Source: Phyllobacterium endophyticum
GTDB lineage: Bacteria > Pseudomonadota > Alphaproteobacteria > Rhizobiales > Rhizobiaceae
Assembly (NCBI RefSeq): GCF_003010935.1
Contig: NZ_PGGN01000003.1
Span: 620,001 to 684,000, forward strand
Reading direction: 5' to 3'
DNA length: 64,000 nt
Shown here: positions 25,513-34,709 of the stretch, in pieces
Layout of the letters: every line of letters starts with the position of its first letter
How positions within the stretch are numbered: position 1 is the first letter of the stretch
Translations under genes and position numbers: made by a program
The notes under the pieces: generated by a model
The model's input: the letters and a program-made list of their open reading frames with translations, nothing else
Databases searched by the model: none
What the model was told of the DNA's origin: nothing

Positions 25513-25667
25513 TTCATCTCTCTGTGACATTCGTTCTCGACCCAATCCTCATCTTCCGGGCGCTGCCCATCGGCAAATGCCGGAGGGAAGTACCAGTTTC
25601 CTTGGTGCCGAGAATCGCGAACTGGTCATGAAAAAAGACCGGTCGCAGACTGCTGGGGCTCAGAGCG

Positions 25668-26552
25668 TCACCCTTTCACGGAGCCCGCCATGAGCCCGCG
25701 GAGGAAATATTTTCCGGCAAAAACGTAGATGGCTAGTGTCGGCAGCGCAGTGATCACGACCGATGCCATATCGATATTGTAGGTTTTGACACCTGTCGTC
25801 GTGTTAACGATGTTGTTCAAAGCGACCGTCACTGGAACGTTGCCGCCCGATGTGAACGTCGTTCCGAATATAAAATCGTTCCAAATGTTGGTGAACTGCC
25901 AGATTACTGCAACGACGATGCACGGAATGGAGATCGGAAGAACAACTCGAAAAAAGGTTTGGTAGAACCCGGCGCCGTCGACCTTGGCTGCCTTGACCAA
26001 TTCGGATGGCAGGGAGATGAAGTAATTTCTGAAGAAAAGGGTTGTAAACGGAATCCCGTAAACGACGTGGACCGTTATCAGACCGACCATAGTGTTTGCG
26101 ATACCGAGAGCTCCGAGCGAGCGCGCCATAGGGATAAGTATGATTTGAAATGGAATGAAGACACCAAATAAGAGGAGCGCGAAAACGAAGTTGGAGCCCC
26201 GGAAAGTCCACCGCGTGAGCGCGAAACCATTGATCGCGCCCATTGCCGTCGAGACGACGACCGCTGGAACAATCATCATCAAGGAATTGGCAAAGAAGCC
26301 TTTAAGACCTGAACACTCCAGACCAACGCAGGCTCCGGACCACGCCTGTCGCCAAGGCTCAAATGTAGGCGCCTTCGGTAGCGACAGTATTGAACCGTCC
26401 CTTATTTCCTCAAGATCCTTTAATGACGTCAGCGCCACAACCAGGAAAGGCAGGAGATAGACGGCCGCGATAAGCCCAAGGCACAAGTAGATGAATATGC
26501 GTCCGGTTCGGTGACGAACGCCTCTTTGACGAACAATCGGATTATACGTCAT
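25668..26552 (-). CDS. carbohydrate ABC transporter permease (MalG-like)
   Basis: A 294-residue inner-membrane permease with about six membrane helices. The EAA loop reads SLPSELVKAAKVDGAGFYQTFFRVVLPISIPCI, and the protein ends in the typical MalG tail RGLMAGSVKG. The start overlaps the end of the upstream MalF-like gene by 11 bases, so the two are translationally coupled. With that gene and the binding protein it forms a carbohydrate importer. No ATPase is in this operon; the ATPase at 33.4 kb could serve it. Confidence 0.92.
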   Translation of the reverse strand: MTYNPIVRQRGVRHRTGRIFIYLCLGLIAAVYLLPFLVVALTSLKDLEEIRDGSILSLPKAPTFEPWRQAWSGACVGLECSGLKGFFANSLMMIVPAVVVSTAMGAINGFALTRWTFRGSNFVFALLLFGVFIPFQIILIPMARSLGALGIANTMVGLITVHVVYGIPFTTLFFRNYFISLPSELVKAAKVDGAGFYQTFFRVVLPISIPCIVVAVIWQFTNIWNDFIFGTTFTSGGNVPVTVALNNIVNTTTGVKTYNIDMASVVITALPTLAIYVFAGKYFLRGLMAGSVKG

Positions 26553-27486
26553 CGCGCTGGTTCCTCAGGTCGGAGTAGAGGTAGGGCACAACAATGGCCG
26601 CAACGGTCATAAAAATCATGACGGCACTGGCAGCCCCAACGGCCATTTGGTCCCGGCCGAAAGTTTGCGTGTACATGAAGGTGGCCGGAAGATGAGTGCT
26701 ATTGCCTGGCCCACCCGCGGTCAGTGCCACGACGAGATCAAAGCTCTTGACTGCCTGCTGAGTGAGAATAACGAGAACTGTTAGAAAGGTTGGGCCCAAT
26801 TGAGGAATGATGATCCGTCTGTACACTGCGATGCCATTTGCCCCGTCCAGCCTGGCTGCTTTGATGATGTCCTCGTCAATACCCCTCAGCGCAGCCAGGA
26901 ACAGAGCCATAACAAAGCCCGACGACTGCCACACCCCAGCGATCACCAGGGTGTAAATCGCATATTGCGGGTTGATGAGCCAGTCGAAGCGGAAGCTCTC
27001 CCATCCCCAAAGGTGAACCAGTCGTTCAATTCCTAAGCCGGGGTTGAGGATCCATTTCCAGGCGGTACCCGTGACAATAAAGGAGAGCGCCATTGGGTAG
27101 AGATAGATGGTGCGAAAAAAACCTTCAATCCGGATGCGTTGATCGATAAGAATTGCCAAGGCGAGTCCAACGAGCGTTGAAATCGAGATGAACAACAAAC
27201 CGAAAGTAAATATATTGCTGACGGCAATCCGCCAGATGGGATTGCTCCAGAGCCTGACATATTGATCGAAGCCGACGAAGTTGTAATTTGGCAGCATTTT
27301 CGATGCTGTGAACGATACGACGCCGGTCCACACCATAAAGCCATAGACGGCAATCAAAACGATTGCGATTGACGGTGACACGGCCACTTGCGAGGCATAT
27401 TTGGCAAACCAGCCTCTCAACCCCGCGCCGTCCAGCACTTGCCGACGGGGGAGCACTGTCTGGCTGCTTGTCTGAAACATCGACAT
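26542..27486 (-). CDS. carbohydrate ABC transporter permease (MalF-like)
   Basis: A 314-residue permease. It has a first helix at VSPSIAIVLIAVYGFMVWTG, further helices through VVPYLYSDL, and the EAA loop GIDEDIIKAARLDGANGIAVYRRIIIPQLGPTFL. KSFDLVVALTAGGPGNSTHLPATFMYTQTF is typical of MalF-type subunits. I choose the ATG at 27486 because AAAGGA lies five bases upstream; the open frame extends to 27606 without a good site. It sits between the binding-protein gene and the MalG-like gene. Confidence 0.9.
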   Translation of the reverse strand: MSMFQTSSQTVLPRRQVLDGAGLRGWFAKYASQVAVSPSIAIVLIAVYGFMVWTGVVSFTASKMLPNYNFVGFDQYVRLWSNPIWRIAVSNIFTFGLLFISISTLVGLALAILIDQRIRIEGFFRTIYLYPMALSFIVTGTAWKWILNPGLGIERLVHLWGWESFRFDWLINPQYAIYTLVIAGVWQSSGFVMALFLAALRGIDEDIIKAARLDGANGIAVYRRIIIPQLGPTFLTVLVILTQQAVKSFDLVVALTAGGPGNSTHLPATFMYTQTFGRDQMAVGAASAVMIFMTVAAIVVPYLYSDLRNQRDDV

Positions 27487-27617
27487 AAAGATCCTTTCGG
27501 CGATCATGGGCGAGTAATCTCTCCCGCCTTTGGGCCGCACCACACTCTGGAGCAGCGCGGTTCGGTGACGATCACCGTCCAGACGAATCCGGCGTGTCGC
27601 CACCAAGCCCGTTTTGT

Positions 27618-28874
27618 TTACTGGGCGGACTTCAGGCCCGCGACCAACTGATCGATTGCCTGCTTCGAGGTCACGCTCGGCGTTTCAAAGAAGGTAGATA
27701 CTACATCCAGAAATACGCCCGTCTTCGTTGCGTCGGCCGCTGCGTTGTGCGCCAGTGACGGGAGAGATTTTTCGCTTTTTTGGGCCTCGGCGCGGTCTGC
27801 GTAAGCAGCCTTGCCGCAAAAATCAAACTTGTCCATCGAGACATCAATTCGCGAGGGAATTGAACCCTTTTTGAGGTTGAAGGCTTCTTGGAACCCCTTA
27901 TCAAGAATTGCGGAAGCCATTGCTGTCTGTCCCGCCTGCTTATTGGGATCTTTAGTAACAAAAAAGCCGAAGTTGTCGGTCAACCACACGTAGCTGCCCT
28001 TCGTACCGGGAGCGGGGACACATCCGTAGTCGACATTGGGCTGCATGTTCGCCAGCGCCAGTTCGCCCTTCGCCCAGTCGCCCATGATCTGCATTGCTGC
28101 CTCGCCTTTGATCAGCATTTGAGTTGCAAGGTTCCAATCGCGACCGGGATAGTTGGAATCAACGTATTTGTTCATCTTTCGCAACTGGTCGAAGACTTTG
28201 ACCATAGTGTCACTCTGGAGAGCTTTCTCGTCTAGCTGGAGGATGGCCTGACGATAAAAATCAGGCCCGCCGAGACCAAGGACGGCGCTTTCAAACAGAT
28301 CCAGTTCCTGCCAAGGCTGGCCCCCAAGTGCCAATGGGGTAACACCAGCGGCCAGCAGCTTGTCGGAGACGGCGTTGAACTCTTCCCAGCTGGTAGGCGG
28401 TTGAAGTCCGGCGTTGTCGAATACCTTTTTGTTGTACCAAAGCCAATTGGAACGGTGAACGTTGACCGGTACAGCGACATACTTCCCGTTGGACGTGATC
28501 AGGGGCACGAGTTCAGGAGCGATGACGCTTGCCCAATCGTCCTTTTGTGCGACATCCGATAGGTCGGCAAGCACATCTTCGGCCGCCCAGGCCTGGACCT
28601 GCTGAGCGTGCATTTGGGCCGCAGCTGGGGCGGTGTCTGAGGCAATGCGGGCGCGTAGCACCTGCACCATGTTCATGCCCGTCCCGCCTGCGACGGGCGA
28701 GTCGGCCCATTTCACGCCCTCTTTCTCCAACAGTGTCTTGAGCACGTCCAGGCCGGCAGCTTCACTGCCGCTCGTCCAATAATGCATCACTTCCACGTTA
28801 GGTTCATCTGCCAGCGCCAGCGACGAGGTAGACAGAAGCAGTCCCGTGGCAACAATTAGGTTTCGAATAGACAT
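27618..28874 (-). CDS. ABC sugar-binding protein (family 1 extracellular solute-binding)
   Basis: A 418-residue periplasmic binding protein. A Sec signal peptide (MSIRNLIVATGLLLSTSSLALA) precedes the mature start DEPNVEVMHYWTSGSEAAGLDVLKTLLEKEG. VNVHRSNWLWYNKKVFDNAGLQPPTSWEEFNAVSDKLLAAGVTPLALGGQPWQ and IKGEAAMQIMGDWAKGEL resemble glucose/mannose-type binding proteins of alphaproteobacteria and pseudomonads. The chosen ATG at 28874 has GGGGA seven bases upstream. It is the first gene of the importer operon and is divergent from a Gfo/Idh/MocA dehydrogenase across a 408-base, motif-rich regulatory region. Confidence 0.92.
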   Translation of the reverse strand: MSIRNLIVATGLLLSTSSLALADEPNVEVMHYWTSGSEAAGLDVLKTLLEKEGVKWADSPVAGGTGMNMVQVLRARIASDTAPAAAQMHAQQVQAWAAEDVLADLSDVAQKDDWASVIAPELVPLITSNGKYVAVPVNVHRSNWLWYNKKVFDNAGLQPPTSWEEFNAVSDKLLAAGVTPLALGGQPWQELDLFESAVLGLGGPDFYRQAILQLDEKALQSDTMVKVFDQLRKMNKYVDSNYPGRDWNLATQMLIKGEAAMQIMGDWAKGELALANMQPNVDYGCVPAPGTKGSYVWLTDNFGFFVTKDPNKQAGQTAMASAILDKGFQEAFNLKKGSIPSRIDVSMDKFDFCGKAAYADRAEAQKSEKSLPSLAHNAAADATKTGVFLDVVSTFFETPSVTSKQAIDQLVAGLKSAQ

Positions 28875-29282
28875 TATCATTCCCCTTTTTTCAGATTGCG
28901 TACCCGATTGTCTCGTTATCTCCGACCGATCGAACATCCCTCCAGTACAAAACCTGGCAGGTGATCAGGTGGAAACTGTGCACCTGTAGTTAGAGCAAAC
29001 AGGTTGTTCGCGCCGACGCGCGCGCTGTGTCCGATCTCACGCCAAATGTCAGACTAATGGTAATTAACATTACACATATGTCAACACCAAACCGGAAGGC
29101 GTGGCTAAAATCGCGTTCACAAGCGAGGAAACCCAGCACCATTTGCCAGATTCGCATGACCACAGGCCTCTCGCAACCTTGCAATAGGCGCAGCAGCGTA
29201 TTGACAAATCAGTATATAGTCTGACAACTGATGCAAGCTGAGCGCTGCTGGCCAGTCACTGCTATACAAGGGAGTACCGAAA
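28875..29282. promoter_or_regulatory. divergent regulatory region with CAGGTG cluster and GTCTGAC sites
   Basis: No gene is visible. A group of CAGGT-type hexamers lies at 28951-29005: AACCTG, CAGGTG (28958-28963), CAGGTG (28966-28971), CACCTG (28981-28986) and ACAGGTT. The middle two form an inverted repeat with a nine-base spacer. Two FadR-type sites follow: ATGTCAGACTA at 29046-29056 and TAGTCTGACAA at 29217-29227. A TTGACA box is at 29201-29206. The region probably carries promoters for both the sugar importer and the dehydrogenase. Confidence 0.5.
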
Positions 29283-30299
29283 ATGGACGAGAAAGCCCTC
29301 ACTTGGGGTATCGTAGGGGCGAGCACAATCGCGCGAGAATGGATTGTCGATTCGATCCGGAAGCACCCGCTGGGCAGGGTCAAGGCCGTGACAAGCAGTG
29401 ATCTGCGCCGAGCCGAAGAGTTTGCATCACAGATGAACATCGCTGACGCTTACGATTCACTGGCATCTTTGCTAGCGGATCGAGAGATACAGGCGGTCTA
29501 CATCAGCACGAAAAATGATCGGCATCTGTCTGATGCACTTGAAGCGATCAGCGCGGGTAAACACGTGCTTTGCGAAAAACCGCTCGCTTTGGAGCCTTCG
29601 GACGCGCAAACTATCGTCGATGCGGCACAGCGCAGGGGCGTCGTCCTCGCCACAAATCATCATCTACGCAACATGGAAAGCCATCGAGCAATCAAACGGC
29701 TCATGGATGAAGGCGCCGTAGGTGTTGTGAATTCTGCCCGAGTTTTCCACGCCGGTTCGTTGCCCGAGGGCCTTAAAACATGGCGGCTTCATGAAAAGGG
29801 TGCGGGTGCCGGCGTCATTTATGACATCTCTGTGCACAACGCAGATTTGCTTCGGTTCTATTTCGGCGTCAACCCGCTTAAAATCACCGCCATCGCGACG
29901 ACAGCGGGCGATGGTGACCGCGAGATTGAAGACAGCGTGATGTCTGTATGGGAGTTTCCGAACAACGTCCTTGTTCAATGTCATGATAGTTTCGTGGTGC
30001 CCTTTGGACCACGCGGGGTGGAAGTTCACGGCTCGAAAGGCAGCATACTCGGCCTGGATATCATGTCACAGACTCCAGGCGGTCGCGTTGTCCTGCGCAC
30101 AGCGGAGGGCGACCAGGAAATCCCGCTGGTGCACAAGGTCGCTTACGACCGGAGCATCGTCGACTTCATAGCCGCGATCCAAGGAACTGGGGCACCGTCG
30201 GCAACAGGTGACGACGGCGTTTGGAGTCTGAGGCTGGCAAGGGCGGTAGCTCGGTCGGCGCAGATCGGCCAGACCGTGACAGTCGGGAAAGTTCAATAG
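29283..30299 (+). CDS. Gfo/Idh/MocA-family NAD(P)-dependent dehydrogenase
   Basis: A 338-residue oxidoreductase. The N-terminal Rossmann motif is WGIVGASTIAREWIVD, the catalytic Lys lies in GKHVLCEKPLALE, and the active-site His in GVIYDISVHNADLLRFYFG. These are the standard motifs of glucose-fructose oxidoreductase and inositol dehydrogenase-type enzymes, which oxidise or reduce sugars and polyols with a nicotinamide cofactor. It is similar to the gene at 32.2 kb, so the two may act on related substrates. It starts a two-gene unit with the GlcG/HbpS-like gene eight bases downstream and is divergent from the sugar importer, so it probably processes the imported sugar (inferred). Confidence 0.9.
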   Translation: MDEKALTWGIVGASTIAREWIVDSIRKHPLGRVKAVTSSDLRRAEEFASQMNIADAYDSLASLLADREIQAVYISTKNDRHLSDALEAISAGKHVLCEKPLALEPSDAQTIVDAAQRRGVVLATNHHLRNMESHRAIKRLMDEGAVGVVNSARVFHAGSLPEGLKTWRLHEKGAGAGVIYDISVHNADLLRFYFGVNPLKITAIATTAGDGDREIEDSVMSVWEFPNNVLVQCHDSFVVPFGPRGVEVHGSKGSILGLDIMSQTPGGRVVLRTAEGDQEIPLVHKVAYDRSIVDFIAAIQGTGAPSATGDDGVWSLRLARAVARSAQIGQTVTVGKVQ

Positions 30300-30306
30300 G
30301 GGTTGG

Positions 30307-30756
30307 ATGAGCATGTTGCAAATACCATGCCTGAGCCACGATGACGCCTCGCGAGCAGTCGATGTGATTTTGCATGCGCTGAAAGCCACCAACAGATCCG
30401 CAGTGGTCGCCGTGGCTGATCAGCAGGGAGAACTGATTGTTCTATCCCGTCTCGACGGCGCGCCCTACGCATCGATCCAAATTGCTGCAAACAAGGCGTG
30501 GACGGCGTCTCGCGAACGATGCCCCTCGTTGGCAATCGGTCAGGCCTCCAGGAGCGGTGAAGCGGGCTTCGACATGGTGTCTTACGGTGACATCCGCTAC
30601 ACCGGGTTTGGTGGAGGGCTTCCTGTCATCGTCGGAGACGCGGTGATTGGAGCGGTTGCCGTAAGCGGTCTGTCAACGCAGGAAGATATCGCTCTTGCCC
30701 AAGATGGTGTTGCAGCCATTTTGAAAGGTTTTGAGAGCAAGAACACTCCAGCCTGA
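30307..30756 (+). CDS. GlcG/HbpS-family protein
   Basis: A 149-residue protein of the GlcG/HbpS (DUF336) family, seen in VVAVADQQGELIVLSRLDGAPYASIQIAANKAWTA and YTGFGGGLPVIVGDAVIGAVAVSGLSTQEDIALAQDGVAAI. HbpS binds haem outside the cell; GlcG proteins sit in glycolate, diol and sugar-acid clusters with unsettled function. This copy has no signal peptide. It follows the dehydrogenase gene closely and is almost certainly co-transcribed with it. Confidence 0.85.
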   Translation: MSMLQIPCLSHDDASRAVDVILHALKATNRSAVVAVADQQGELIVLSRLDGAPYASIQIAANKAWTASRERCPSLAIGQASRSGEAGFDMVSYGDIRYTGFGGGLPVIVGDAVIGAVAVSGLSTQEDIALAQDGVAAILKGFESKNTPA

Positions 30757-31072
30757 CCGACACCACAATACAACCGAGCCTGACGCCTCGTCCCTTGCTC
30801 GTCCTAAAGTTCAAGATACGGCGCCGCGGCCCTTGCGTCCCGTTGTGCAGACCGGGTCGTGGTGCTGGCGCCAGACGTCTAACACGTCGCGTCAGTAACA
30901 TCGGCCCTCAAAAAGGTCGCGCTGTCGCTGGCCGGACTGCTCGTCCTTTCGACACGTCGTTGTAAAAGCACGCCCGGCCGACGACGATCTAGGCGGATGA
31001 CTGCGGGCGGCGAAATGATTTGGTCTCATGCTTGGATGACTGTGACGCACGCGCTGCCTGAGACCGCTGCGC
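30757..31072. other. intergenic stretch between convergent genes
   Basis: I see no gene and no convincing terminator hairpin. Open frames on either strand lack recognisable motifs. Confidence 0.35.
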
Positions 31073-32125
31073 TCATTCGAGTGCGCCTGCAGCGCCCTCC
31101 AGGCACGTGTCGGCATAAGTGAAGATCGCAGGCAACCCGCCAGTGTGGATGAAAACGACGCGGTCGCTCGACGTTAGACGGCCGACCTTGATATCTCCGA
31201 GCAGGCCAGAAAACCCCTTGCCTGAATAAACCGGATCGACGAGCAACCCTTCGGTCCGGGCCAAGAGGGCCGCGCCACGCAAAGCTGCCGATGACGGTAG
31301 ACCGTAGTCGCTGCCAACCCAGTCCGTGGAATTATTGATCTCTTCGGGCAACAGGGACAGATCATATCCGAGGATACGCGCTGCTGCTTCGCACTGATGG
31401 GCAATGCTCGCTGGTGCCTCATAGGCTTCATTGCGATGATCCATCGGATTGATGCCGCAGATACGGGTAGAGTGACCAAGCAATCTCACAGCTGACTGCA
31501 GGCCGGCCTGTGTACTGCCTTGTGATGTTACATAGATATGGGTGGGCAGCGGCTCGCTTAGGCGCTCGAACTGATCGACAATTTCCAGGTAAGCTGCGAC
31601 ATAGGCTACCGCAGCCAAGCTTAGCGCTTTCTCAGATCCCATGCCCAGAATAGCAGGATTGCGTCCCTCTGCGCGCAGTTTCGCAGCCATGTCCTCCTTG
31701 GCTTTTTTCACCGATTCGGTGGGCTCAATGGGAACAATCTTCGCACCGAACAGCCGCGCGATCAGCTGGTTGCCTTGAACACTTTGAAACAGCGCGTCCT
31801 TGCGCGGCATCAAAATACATTCCAGTCCCAGTCGGGCCGCGGCCGCCGCAAGTTGGCGCGACTGGTTCGATTGTGACGCAGCACCCTGGATCACCACATC
31901 CACGCCGCGGTGTACCGCATCGCCGAGGATGAATTCATGCTGACGCGCTTTGTTGCCACCGAATGCCAAGCCGGTGCAGTCGTCCCGCTTGATCCAGATT
32001 TTCGGTCCGTTCATCAGTCGTGAGAGCCGCGGGCAAAAGTCCAAAGGTGTCGGGAGATGGGCCAGATGTACGCGCGGTAGCTGATTGAGAGCTTCACTTA
32101 GTCTTTGTTTGGAGACGATCGTCAT
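31073..32125 (-). CDS. PLP-dependent enzyme of the D-cysteine desulfhydrase/ACC deaminase family
   Basis: A 350-residue fold-type II PLP enzyme. IWIKRDDCTGLAFGGNKARQHEF contains the cofactor Lys (in GGNKAR), followed by VVIQGAASQSNQSRQLAAAAARLGLECILM, a hallmark of the ACC deaminase, D-cysteine desulfhydrase and L-cysteate sulfo-lyase (CuyA) group. C-terminal YVTSQGSTQAGLQSAVRLLG and VFIHTGGLPAIFTYA form the phosphate and ring-binding sites. Members eliminate ammonia plus sulfide or sulfite, or open the cyclopropane ring of ACC. Which reaction applies cannot be decided by eye. It probably shares a transcript with the Gfo/Idh/MocA gene 61 bases upstream. Confidence 0.85.
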   Translation of the reverse strand: MTIVSKQRLSEALNQLPRVHLAHLPTPLDFCPRLSRLMNGPKIWIKRDDCTGLAFGGNKARQHEFILGDAVHRGVDVVIQGAASQSNQSRQLAAAAARLGLECILMPRKDALFQSVQGNQLIARLFGAKIVPIEPTESVKKAKEDMAAKLRAEGRNPAILGMGSEKALSLAAVAYVAAYLEIVDQFERLSEPLPTHIYVTSQGSTQAGLQSAVRLLGHSTRICGINPMDHRNEAYEAPASIAHQCEAAARILGYDLSLLPEEINNSTDWVGSDYGLPSSAALRGAALLARTEGLLVDPVYSGKGFSGLLGDIKVGRLTSSDRVVFIHTGGLPAIFTYADTCLEGAAGALE

Positions 32126-32186
32126 GATGAAAAGATCCTGTCAGCTCTGCGTCGAAATCCCCCAGAAACGCTCTTCGGAAACGCGC

Positions 32187-33185
32187 TCAAATCTCGACCA
32201 CCTGGTGCGTTTCGGCCGCTTGGCGCGCGGCGATGGCGAATTGGAGGGAGGCAAGGCCGTCCTCGCCTGAGACGAGCGGTCGGCCTTTGCCTTGTGCCGC
32301 GGTGGCGAAGGCGGCAATCACGCGCGGATAGGCATTCTCGTGCTCGATCTTGATTTCCTGCCGCTCGCCTTGAATACTGAGTTCGAGCTTTCCGCCTGGA
32401 CTTTGCAGCAGGACCCCTTCGGCGAAAACGGAAGCCGTCGTGCCGTGCAGTTCAAGCGAGGTCTTGGCATGCTCGACAGCAAAGCTTTCGGTGATCTGAA
32501 CCGTGAGACCCGAAGCGGTTTGGGCGACAATCGCCACCCCGTCCTCGATGCCTTCAGCAGAAACACCGTTATTCGACGTGAAGGTGGCAACCCGTTTGAA
32601 CTTTTCTCCGAGGATGAAATGGAGGCTGTCCGCATCATGAACCGTCAGGTCGAAGAATACCCCTGCGCCGGCAACCGCACTTTCAGTCCGCCATCCGCGG
32701 TTAGCTTGCGGCAGCAGAACACCGAACATAGCGCGAACCGCCACCAACTCGCCAAGCGCACCGCTTTCGACCAGATCACGCAGTTTGCGGTGACTATTCA
32801 TGCCGCGCAGATGATGATTGATCGCCAGCGTCAGTCCCTTCTCGTGCGCCAGCGCAACCATTGCCTTGGCTTCATCGAGCGACGTTGCCATCGGCTTTTC
32901 GCCGAGCACGTGCTTGCCGGCGTTGAGCGCCGCAATGGCGCAAGGCGCGTGCTTCTCGTTGGTGTTCGAGATGTAGACCGCGTCAAGATCGGCGGCCAGC
33001 AACTCTTCCACCGACGTGAACGCATTGGCGATAGAATGATTACGGGCGTAGTCTGAAACCCGCAAAGCATCGCCGCCCTGAACGGCCACGATTTCGTTCC
33101 CAGGCGTCGACCTGATAGCAGGGATGATCCACTCCGCACCGATCCGACTGGCCCCAATCAGGCCCCATTTGAGGTTTTTCATCAT
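32187..33185 (-). CDS. Gfo/Idh/MocA-family NAD(P)-dependent dehydrogenase
   Basis: A 332-residue oxidoreductase closely resembling the one at 29.3 kb. Nucleotide-binding motif WGLIGASRIGAEWIIPAI, catalytic Lys in GKHVLGEKPMATSLDEA, active-site His in GVFFDLTVHDADSLHF. NINEKHAP-like NTNEKHAPCAIAALNAG is typical of the family's cofactor-domain end. GGAG precedes the double ATG. Likely reactions are oxidation or reduction of a sugar, sugar acid or inositol. It lies between the ABC ATPase gene and the PLP enzyme gene on the same strand. Confidence 0.9.
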   Translation of the reverse strand: MMKNLKWGLIGASRIGAEWIIPAIRSTPGNEIVAVQGGDALRVSDYARNHSIANAFTSVEELLAADLDAVYISNTNEKHAPCAIAALNAGKHVLGEKPMATSLDEAKAMVALAHEKGLTLAINHHLRGMNSHRKLRDLVESGALGELVAVRAMFGVLLPQANRGWRTESAVAGAGVFFDLTVHDADSLHFILGEKFKRVATFTSNNGVSAEGIEDGVAIVAQTASGLTVQITESFAVEHAKTSLELHGTTASVFAEGVLLQSPGGKLELSIQGERQEIKIEHENAYPRVIAAFATAAQGKGRPLVSGEDGLASLQFAIAARQAAETHQVVEI

Positions 33186-33410
33186 ATTCTCAGCTCCTGG
33201 ATTTCGAGTGACTGTTCCGCGTATCTGTTCCGCACAATGACCAGCCAGCCAAAGAGGTTGTGCGAATTTGGGACAAGAGAGCGACCGTTCATCGTTTCGG
33301 CCTGGCGTAAATCAGCATCGGTTTCAGATTGTCCGTTGCCGCTGCAGAACGGCGACCTCGCATTCTACTGCCTTACGAGAAGGCTGCTCGCGAGAAGACC
33401 AGAGTGGTGC

Positions 33411-34499
33411 TCATCTCAAGCGCTCACCTGTTGCACGATCAAAGATGTTGAGTCGGCTGGTGTCGATGCGTAGGCGCGCTTGACCGGTTTTTTGAATCAG
33501 GCCGGCGCGTAAAGACGCGGATTGCTCAACGCCCGAGTGCCGAAAGAGCACCACGTCGTCGGAGCCCGTCGGTTCGATCAGGATAACTTCTACATCGATA
33601 TCAATTGCCTTGGCATCGGCAACTCCATCAGCAACTCCATAATGCTCTGGCCGAATTCCCACGTCGATCTTCTGATCATCCTGACGAAGCGCAGAAGCAA
33701 ACTCCTGCGGCACGGGCAATGTGGTGGCCGATCCCTCCAATACCGCCCGTCCGCCGCGGCTGACCGCAGGCAATAGATTGATACGTGGGCTGCCAATAAA
33801 GTTGGCGACGAAGAGGTTTGCTGGCCGATTGTAAACCTCGTTGGGAGTGCCAAGCTGCTGCACGATACCCTTATCCAAGATGGCGATGCGGCTTGCGAGG
33901 GTCATGGCCTCGATTTGGTCATGGGTGACGTAAACGGTCGTGCGGCCCATGCGTTGATGTAACTTCTTCAGCTCGGTCCGCATTTCAACACGCAGCAGGG
34001 CATCAAGGTTGGAAAGCGGCTCATCGAATAGAAACAGGCTTGGTTCCCGCACGAGCGCCCGCCCGATCGCTACGCGCTGCCGTTGACCGCCGGAAAGTTG
34101 GCTAGGCTTGCGATCAAGCAGGTGCCCGATCTGCAACAGTGCGGCGACATCAGAAACCGCTTTTTGCCGCTTGGCCCTCGGCACACTCCTCATCTCCAGC
34201 GGAAATGAAATATTTTCCGCCACTGTCATTGAGGGATAAAGCGCGTAGGACTGAAAAACCATCGCGATGTCACGGTTCTGGCAAGGCACGTCGTTAAGCA
34301 CATTGCCGCCTAGGGCTATAGTGCCCGAGCTGATTTGGTGGAGCCCCGCTATGGCGTGTAGCAATGTCGACTTACCGCACCCCGACGGTCCCAGAAGAAC
34401 CAGGAACTCGCCAGATGCGACATCGATATTGATATCCTTTAGAACGCACAGCTGCGGTCCATAATATTTGTAGACTTTATCAAGCGTGAGTGAGGACAT
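33411..34499 (-). CDS. sugar ABC transporter ATP-binding protein (UgpC/MsmK-type)
   Basis: A 362-residue ATPase of carbohydrate importers: Walker A GPSGCGKST, Q-loop VFQSYALYPSMT, signature LSGGQRQRVAIGRALV, Walker B LFLFDEPLSNLDA, switch His YVTHDQIEAMTLA, and a C-terminal TOBE/MalK-like regulatory region from about residue 235. Such ATPases are often shared among permeases. There is no binding protein or permease next to it, but the bases just upstream encode a leftover permease tail. It can plausibly energise the permeases at 25.7-27.5 kb, which lack their own ATPase. Confidence 0.92.
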   Translation of the reverse strand: MSSLTLDKVYKYYGPQLCVLKDINIDVASGEFLVLLGPSGCGKSTLLHAIAGLHQISSGTIALGGNVLNDVPCQNRDIAMVFQSYALYPSMTVAENISFPLEMRSVPRAKRQKAVSDVAALLQIGHLLDRKPSQLSGGQRQRVAIGRALVREPSLFLFDEPLSNLDALLRVEMRTELKKLHQRMGRTTVYVTHDQIEAMTLASRIAILDKGIVQQLGTPNEVYNRPANLFVANFIGSPRINLLPAVSRGGRAVLEGSATTLPVPQEFASALRQDDQKIDVGIRPEHYGVADGVADAKAIDIDVEVILIEPTGSDDVVLFRHSGVEQSASLRAGLIQKTGQARLRIDTSRLNIFDRATGERLR

Positions 34500-34504
34500 G
34501 CGAT

Positions 34505-34560
34505 GTTAGCCTTTCATCGAGCCAGCGATGTCATTGCAGACAACGAAGGCGCGAAACGAG
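34505..34560 (-). pseudogene. leftover C-terminal tail of a MalG-like permease
   Basis: Just upstream of the ATPase start, the minus strand reads DIAGSMKG followed by a stop at about 34506. xxAGSxKG-stop is the usual C-terminal end of MalG-type permeases, as in the intact copy at 25.7 kb (MAGSVKG). Nothing further upstream resembles a permease. I infer that a permease gene stood here and was deleted. Confidence 0.4.
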
Positions 34561-34709
34561 TGACAGTTAGTGGCGCAGACCGCTCTTGCGCAGAGCAACG
34601 AGCGCCCTCTCCCGAATTCCTTCGAGTAAATTGTGCGGCACTTCACCGCAAAGTTATTGTCCAATTGCGCATGCAAGTCTCACGCGCCTGAGCTCTGAAC
34701 CGCGAAGCA

